Positions 14,762 through 18,782 of a stretch of 18,782 bases of DNA are shown here, in pieces. The notes below the pieces were generated by a model that was not told the origin of the DNA, ran no database searches, and was given only the letters and a program-made list of their open reading frames with translations. Position 1 is the first letter of the stretch; each line of letters opens with the position of its first letter. Origin of the DNA: CAZUMW01 sp964621615 (GTDB lineage: Bacteria > Desulfobacterota > WTBG01 > CAIYCZ01 > CAIRTM01); NCBI GenBank assembly GCA_964621615.1, contig CAZUMW010000064.1, forward strand, positions 1 to 18,782, read 5' to 3'. The translations under genes were made by a program, and so were the position numbers.

Positions 14762-16561
14762 TTAGCCGGTAACAATGTTTTGAAGCTCCCACAATTTTCG
14801 CAAGCGGGAGTTCCCCTGAGCCATAAGCTCATCAAAGGTTCCCTCTTCTGCCACCCGGCCGCTGTCAAGGATATAGACATAATCCGCATCGCGAAGGGTG
14901 GAGATGCGGTGAGCGATCAGGACCACGGTTATGTTTCCTTTAAGAGCGGTAATGCTCTGCTGTATGGCAATTTCGGATTCAACATCGAGATGGCTGGTCG
15001 CCTCGTCCATAATAAGCAGTTCGGGGTTCCGGAAAAGCTCGCGCGCGATAGCGACCCGCTGGCGCTGTCCGCCTGAAAGCGTCACCCCGCGCTCACCGAT
15101 TACGGTTTCGTAGCGCTGCGGCAGCTGCTCAATGAATTGTCTGCACTGTGCATCACAGGCAGCTTTATGTATTTTTTCACGGCAGCCGGGGTCGGTGTAG
15201 CTGCATGTCCACATGCTTATATTATTGGCGACCGTATCGTTGAACAGATAGGGCTCCTGCGTGACATAGCCGATGCGGCTTCGCCAGTCTGCGGTATCGA
15301 TTGTGTTCAGGGGAGCGCCGTCAATTGTAATGCTGCCTCTTTGGGGCGTAATAATACCGGTCATGAGATCCACCAGCGTGGTTTTTCCGATACCGGACTC
15401 ACCGATAAGTGCTATCGTTTTGTTTTTTGGTATGTGCAGCGATACGCTGGAAAGCACGGGCTTTTCATCATAGGCAAAACAGACCTCCTGAAAATCAACT
15501 GCTTTGCTGAAAGACGGCGGCGGCGCTGAACCTTTGTGCTCACGGTACGCCTGCATTTCACGGGATGCCCGCGAGACTGCTTCTACGCCGCCGAGAAACG
15601 AGGAGAATGCCTGCCACTCACGCTGAAAGCCCATAATATGCTGGATGATGCGGTAGAAAAACATGATCGAAACCAGCAGGGGGGCAAGGCTGCCCTTTGC
15701 AACGGCGACCTGGTAAAACATAAGGGCGGTAAGGTAAAATATCACGATAGGCTCGCGAAGCGCAGCGGTCAGCGCTGTGAGCATCTGGGTTTTGTGCTGC
15801 ATTGTGAACAGTGAGCCGATAATAGTACGAAGCTTACCCTGTATTCCGGCAACTGCGCTGGTGGCTTTCAGATATTTGAATGACTGAAGGAATTGCACAA
15901 TAAGGCTGTTCAGGCGTGAGTACTCCCGCGACGTGAGCATTGAATACTGCCTGGTCGTGGAGGAGACATAGCGCAGGCAGTATAGAATAATTGTACCGAA
16001 CACAGCGGTTGCAACGGTGAATTTCCAGTTTATACAAAAGGAAGCAAGCAGAAAGACGCTTATGGTTATTAAGATTATAACAATATTGCAAAATCTGCCG
16101 AATGCAGCAACGTACCGGTATGTCTCCATGATGATGAGATTTGAGAAATAGCCTGTTTCCCGTGTTATAAAATATTTATAGTTCACATCTGCACATATCT
16201 GCAGCATATGGAATCTGACATCGCGAGCCAGCCGTGAATACATCAAAGCGGCATAGGATCCTTCTGCAAATTTGACAGCCCCTTTAACAATAAACACCCC
16301 CAAGATAAGAGCAAGCAGTACATACACCGACGGCGACAAGCCGAAAAAATGAAGCGTGGTGTAAATGGCCCGCTCGATCGCATTGGCGCTTTCGGGTGTC
16401 ATGTTTGTCTGAACCAGAAGAGGTAAAAATAAAGCGATGCCGAAGCTTTCAGACACCCCGGCAAAAAAGGTTATCAGGGTAAGCCCGATAAGGCGATAAC
16501 CGGTATATCGCCAGAACAGACTGCCATAGTATATAACCGGGGAAAGGATTGGTATGCGCAT
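14762..16561 (-). CDS. ABC exporter, fused membrane and ATPase domains
   Basis: This is a protein of 599 residues from the ATG at 16561. The N-terminal six-helix exporter domain (about 15-320) begins with FAGVSESFGIALFLPLLV, a pattern typical of lipid or glycolipid exporters. The ATPase domain (about 355-590) has Walker A GESGIGKTT (387-395), Q-loop Gln435, signature LSGGQ (495-499), Walker B LLIMDEATSHLD (515-526) and the H-loop His551. It would work as a homodimer in the inner membrane. The substrate cannot be read from the sequence; no peptidase domain is present. A promoter with -10 box at 16604-16609 overlaps an upstream in-frame GTG at 16603, so the ATG at 16561 is the likely start. The PilZ gene follows, suggesting that export and c-di-GMP sensing are expressed together. 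Confidence 0.9.
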   Translation of the reverse strand: MRIPILSPVIYYGSLFWRYTGYRLIGLTLITFFAGVSESFGIALFLPLLVQTNMTPESANAIERAIYTTLHFFGLSPSVYVLLALILGVFIVKGAVKFAEGSYAALMYSRLARDVRFHMLQICADVNYKYFITRETGYFSNLIIMETYRYVAAFGRFCNIVIILITISVFLLASFCINWKFTVATAVFGTIILYCLRYVSSTTRQYSMLTSREYSRLNSLIVQFLQSFKYLKATSAVAGIQGKLRTIIGSLFTMQHKTQMLTALTAALREPIVIFYLTALMFYQVAVAKGSLAPLLVSIMFFYRIIQHIMGFQREWQAFSSFLGGVEAVSRASREMQAYREHKGSAPPPSFSKAVDFQEVCFAYDEKPVLSSVSLHIPKNKTIALIGESGIGKTTLVDLMTGIITPQRGSITIDGAPLNTIDTADWRSRIGYVTQEPYLFNDTVANNISMWTCSYTDPGCREKIHKAACDAQCRQFIEQLPQRYETVIGERGVTLSGGQRQRVAIARELFRNPELLIMDEATSHLDVESEIAIQQSITALKGNITVVLIAHRISTLRDADYVYILDSGRVAEEGTFDELMAQGNSRLRKLWELQNIVTG

Positions 16562-16603
16562 CGATAGCTGTACGGACACGTGAACAGTTAAATGATTTTT
16601 CAC

Positions 16604-16632
16604 ACAATAGGATACTATTGTATTATTTTCAA
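16604..16632 (-). promoter_or_regulatory. Promoter with overlapping palindrome for the ABC/PilZ genes
   Basis: On the minus strand, TTGAAA (16627-16632), a 17-base spacer and TATTGT (16604-16609) form a fair sigma-70-type promoter. A perfect inverted repeat, ACAATAG (16604-16610) and CTATTGT (16615-16621) around GATA, covers the -10 box and spacer. This position suits a repressor operator. Confidence 0.5.
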
Positions 16633-16735
16633 GCAGTTATTGTGATCACATCGGTGCAAAATAGAAAACCAGGGGTAAGCACAGTCTGCTCCGCCGTGCC
16701 GGACTGCTTTTGGAGGATATCGATATTCAGTGCAC

Positions 16736-16771
16736 AAAAAAACCGCCCGCGCATTGAGCGGGCGGTTTTTT
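16736..16771. terminator. Bidirectional intrinsic terminator
   Basis: CCGCCCGC (16743-16750) and GCGGGCGG (16758-16765) form a perfect GC-rich stem with a seven-base loop. It is flanked by an A-run (16736-16742) and a T-run (16766-16771), so it can act in both directions. It lies about 42 bases after the stop of the parvulin gene (16813) and shields the ABC gene promoter from read-through. Confidence 0.9.
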
Positions 16772-16812
16772 CATTATCACTGATAAGCCGGGATAAGGCA
16801 GCACAGGAAAAA

Positions 16813-17874
16813 CTAGTTTTTAGCGTATACGATTTCCGCCTTGTCTTTCAGGTTGGCGATATACTCTCTGATCGCCTCATTTTTCTTTTCACGAACAAGG
16901 GTGTCAGCGATATCCGCCTTGACATCCTTGAGGGTTTTGGTCTGGGCTTCGTTGTGCTCCAGCGTCTGAATCAGATGGTATCCGAACTGTGTTTCAACTA
17001 CCGGGCTTATTTCGTTTATTTCCTGGTCGAATGCCGCCTTTTCGAAAGCCGGGACCATTCTTCCCCGGGAGAATGTGCCCAGGTCGCCGCCCTTTTTGCT
17101 GCTGGGGCATTCCGAGTGCTGTTGTGCGATTTCGGCGAAATCAGCCCCGCCGACTATTTTCTTCCGGAGCGCTTCGATTTTTTCCCGCTTTTCTGCCTTT
17201 GCGGTTTCATTATCCTCGTCGCCCGCTTTTATGAGAATGTGGCGGGCATGAACCGATTCCGGCTCATCGAATTTTTGCTTGTTGGTCTCATAATAGGATG
17301 CAATTTCTTTTTGTGAGGGCTGTTCATCAACCTGTACCTTTTTGTCGATCAGCTTTTGCACCCTCAGGTTGTAGCGTATTTCATCACGCATAGATTCCAG
17401 AGACATGCCCTGCATCTGGAGAACCGTTTCAAGTTTCATGTTTTCAGGAAGCTGCTGGCGGTATTTGTCCAGCTCGGCGTCGATGTCTTTGTCTGAAACG
17501 GTAATGCCCTGCTTTTTGGCTTCCTGGTTGAGGATGGTTTTGGTTATAAACCCCTGAGTGAATTTTTCTTTAAGCTGTTTGGTGATCTGCTCACGCTGCT
17601 GGGTGAGCTGCTTTTTCTGCTCCGGGGAAAGCTGTTTTTCAAGGGCATTCAGCTTACCGTCCACCATACTCTGAAGCTCTTTTTCGGTAAGCGGCTCACC
17701 GTTTACTTTGACAACGAAATCTCCGGAGGACTGCTGCTGCGCCTGGTGACCGCTTTCAGACGTCTGGGCAGCCTGCTCCGCCGCAGTGCCGCTGTTGTTG
17801 CCGCAGCCAAAGTGCATAAAAAGCGAGATCAATGCCAGCATTACGATCCCATTGGTAAGTTTTTTTGAAATCAT
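16813..17874 (-). CDS. Parvulin-type peptidyl-prolyl isomerase, SurA/PrsA-like periplasmic foldase
   Basis: This is a 353-residue exported foldase. The N-terminus has a hydrophobic segment ending FGC, with Cys24 followed by a flexible GNNSGTAAEQ stretch. This suggests a lipoprotein anchor, although the -3 residue is His instead of the usual Leu. Residues about 52-200 form the helical chaperone region that usually begins VVKVNGEPLTEKEL, and a single parvulin domain covers about 207-303. That domain includes HARHILIKA (His212), ADFAEIA, GGDLGTFSRGRMVPAFEKAAF and FGYHLIQ (His300). It probably helps fold exported proteins such as the many surface proteins encoded nearby. The ATG at 17874 has AAAGGAG eight bases upstream. 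It is transcribed from a strong promoter at 18094-18122 through a leader of about 210 bases, and ends at the terminator at 16736-16771. Confidence 0.92.
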   Translation of the reverse strand: MISKKLTNGIVMLALISLFMHFGCGNNSGTAAEQAAQTSESGHQAQQQSSGDFVVKVNGEPLTEKELQSMVDGKLNALEKQLSPEQKKQLTQQREQITKQLKEKFTQGFITKTILNQEAKKQGITVSDKDIDAELDKYRQQLPENMKLETVLQMQGMSLESMRDEIRYNLRVQKLIDKKVQVDEQPSQKEIASYYETNKQKFDEPESVHARHILIKAGDEDNETAKAEKREKIEALRKKIVGGADFAEIAQQHSECPSSKKGGDLGTFSRGRMVPAFEKAAFDQEINEISPVVETQFGYHLIQTLEHNEAQTKTLKDVKADIADTLVREKKNEAIREYIANLKDKAEIVYAKN

Positions 17875-18067
17875 GCGGAACTCCTTTCAAAAAGTGTACA
17901 GTGTTAGCTTCTGCTTTTGTGGTTATAGGCACTCCCGCCCGATACCGTACAAACTGGTACTGGCTATCCTGCCCTGTTATGTGCCCTGCTTGTTACAGAG
18001 GCAATTCCATACAGGGGGGAACCGGCCGTGTACAAGAGGCTATAAGAGAGAGGCTGTGCGGGATTGC

Positions 18068-18087
18068 GTGTAAATATATTGTTACAC
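18068..18087. promoter_or_regulatory. Dyad GTGTAA-N8-TTACAC at the parvulin transcription start
   Basis: Perfect six-base arms lie at 18068-18073 and 18082-18087. The predicted transcription start of the parvulin gene is near 18087, so the dyad would cover the first 20 transcribed bases. That position fits an operator or a 5'-end hairpin. Confidence 0.4.
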
Positions 18088-18093
18088 AGGTGC

Positions 18094-18122
18094 ATTGTAT
18101 AGACAAGAGCGGATTATGTCAA
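18094..18122 (-). promoter_or_regulatory. Strong sigma-70-type promoter for the parvulin gene
   Basis: On the minus strand a perfect TTGACA (18117-18122) is followed by a 17-base spacer and TACAAT (18094-18099). The bases upstream (18123-18165) are nearly all A and T, as in an UP element. This is the best promoter in the window. Confidence 0.75.
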
Positions 18123-18166
18123 ATAATAGAAAAAAATATTTTATTAAAAAAATGCTTTTTTGTATT

Positions 18167-18619
18167 TCAGATATGTCTGTGCATTTTTTTGCCGCTTACA
18201 GCGGAGGGAGTGAGTTTGAATATTTTTAATGCCGAAGAGTTGGCCGCTGCTTTTTTATAAAAATGTATGCGTTTTTGCAGATAGGACTCATCGCTGATGT
18301 TTTGTTTTTTCATGTTTGCCCTGATAACATCTTCAATGCCGCGCTCTTCGGTGACGGGCTCAAGAACACCGTCGATGACCGCTGAAGACCACTCGGTTCT
18401 GTCATTGTTCCAGCGGTAGGCGGTAAAACAGACCCGGGGGTGTGACTGCAGATAGTGCCACTTTCTGCCCCGCGGGAACATTGAGAGGTAGACGATGCCG
18501 TCGATGCAGACAAAGCCGAACGGAAGACAATATGGCTGATCGCCGTTGGTGAATGCCAGGACGCCGTCCTGAACCGTTTGGAGAAGTTCCCGTATTTCTT
18601 CAGCGCTGAGATCCTGCAT
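18167..18619 (-). CDS. Pyridoxamine 5'-phosphate oxidase-like FMN-binding split-barrel protein
   Basis: This 150-residue protein has the pattern of the small split-barrel flavoprotein family. It shows an N-terminal helix (SAEEIRELLQTVQDGVLAF), PYCLPFGFVCIDGIVYLS, RGRKWHYLQSHPRVCFTAY and a strand with VIDGVLEPVTEE. Members bind FMN, F420 or haem and have varied functions, so a true pyridoxamine oxidase activity should not be assumed. AAAGGAG lies nine bases before the ATG at 18619, a very good start. The stop is followed by the AT-rich tract of the next promoter, with no terminator hairpin. It has its own upstream region with a palindrome at 18651-18665. Confidence 0.85.
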   Translation of the reverse strand: MQDLSAEEIRELLQTVQDGVLAFTNGDQPYCLPFGFVCIDGIVYLSMFPRGRKWHYLQSHPRVCFTAYRWNNDRTEWSSAVIDGVLEPVTEERGIEDVIRANMKKQNISDESYLQKRIHFYKKAAANSSALKIFKLTPSAVSGKKMHRHI

Positions 18620-18650
18620 GTGTACGCTCCTTTCTCAGGTAACCGGACAG

Positions 18651-18665
18651 ACATATCGCATATGT
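18651..18665. promoter_or_regulatory. Palindrome ACATAT-CGC-ATATGT, possible operator
   Basis: Perfect six-base arms around CGC lie 32 bases before the start of the split-barrel protein gene. The position is where a repressor would block transcription. No regulator is encoded in the window. Confidence 0.35.
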
Positions 18666-18698
18666 TTTTATGTGTCGGCCGGCAGAGGGTGAGAGATT

Positions 18699-18767
18699 GT
18701 CATTGCACGGCATTGAAGCTGTGTCGCAATGATATATTTTTGTCATTTCGAGCGCAGCGAGAAATCT
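18699..18767. repeat. Interspersed palindromic repeats of the TCATTGC / TCATTTCGAG type
   Basis: TCATTGC (18700-18706) and GCAATGA (18726-18732) form an inverted pair. They are followed at 18742-18767 by GTCATTTCGAGCGCAGCGAG and AAATCT, a short repeat seen in many environmental bacterial genomes. The ends match the hairpin at 12549-12571 and the larger element at 4549-4627. It lies upstream of the split-barrel gene and may continue beyond the window. Confidence 0.55.
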
Positions 18768-18782
18768 TGTTAGTAAGGTATT

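Noticed and set aside
16549..17316. A 255-codon plus-strand frame opposite the parvulin gene
   Set aside because: It runs through the ABC promoter and the bidirectional terminator and lies antisense to a well-supported parvulin domain.
17875..18087. A known riboswitch in the parvulin leader
   Set aside because: I find no consensus core of a known class; only general pairing potential is visible.

Overview
The window is about 18.8 kb of bacterial chromosome at roughly 50% GC. The gene set points to a diderm (Gram-negative) bacterium: Sec signal peptides, a parvulin-type periplasmic isomerase, a PilZ protein, a MORN-repeat lipoprotein and an exporter-type ABC protein. Serine/threonine-rich surface proteins, fused MFS/spermidine-synthase proteins and small TCATTGCGA-type palindromic repeats are familiar from deep-branching groups such as Desulfobacterota, Nitrospirota and Omnitrophota. 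The exact phylum cannot be fixed from this sequence. There are no rRNA, tRNA, CRISPR or complete insertion-sequence genes.

Left part (1-6.7 kb, minus strand): two paralogous secreted proteins lie in tandem (62-2248 and 2307-4496). Each has a signal peptide, seven repeats of about 50 residues (probably a seven-bladed propeller), a Ser/Thr-rich linker, one or two Ig-like domains and a C-terminal tail resembling the CFI-box-CTERM domain without its CFIATAAYGS core. A consensus promoter sits about 220 bases upstream of the pair. Next comes a secreted protein (4969-6564) made of a matrixin-like domain whose zinc-binding and catalytic residues are all replaced, followed by seven calcium-loop repeats. 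A 24-codon ORF with a very good ribosome binding site precedes it.

Middle part (7-12.1 kb, minus strand): a 971-residue fusion of a duplicated membrane module, a spermidine-synthase-like domain and TPR repeats. Beyond it lies a two-gene unit: a small secreted protein of unknown function (11564-12121), then an apparently active matrixin metalloprotease (10065-11549) with the same seven-repeat C-terminal region as the pseudo-protease.

Right part (12.1-18.8 kb): one plus-strand gene for a MORN/YwqK-like lipoprotein (12625-13749). The remaining minus-strand genes are a PilZ protein and an ABC exporter that look co-transcribed, a parvulin foldase with a strong promoter and bidirectional terminator, and a small FMN-binding split-barrel protein.

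Most of the window therefore encodes cell-surface or envelope proteins. The most notable points are the active/inactive matrixin pair sharing one C-terminal module, and the tandem propeller proteins with a modified CFI-box-like tail. Several palindromic operators and small interspersed repeats lie between the genes.
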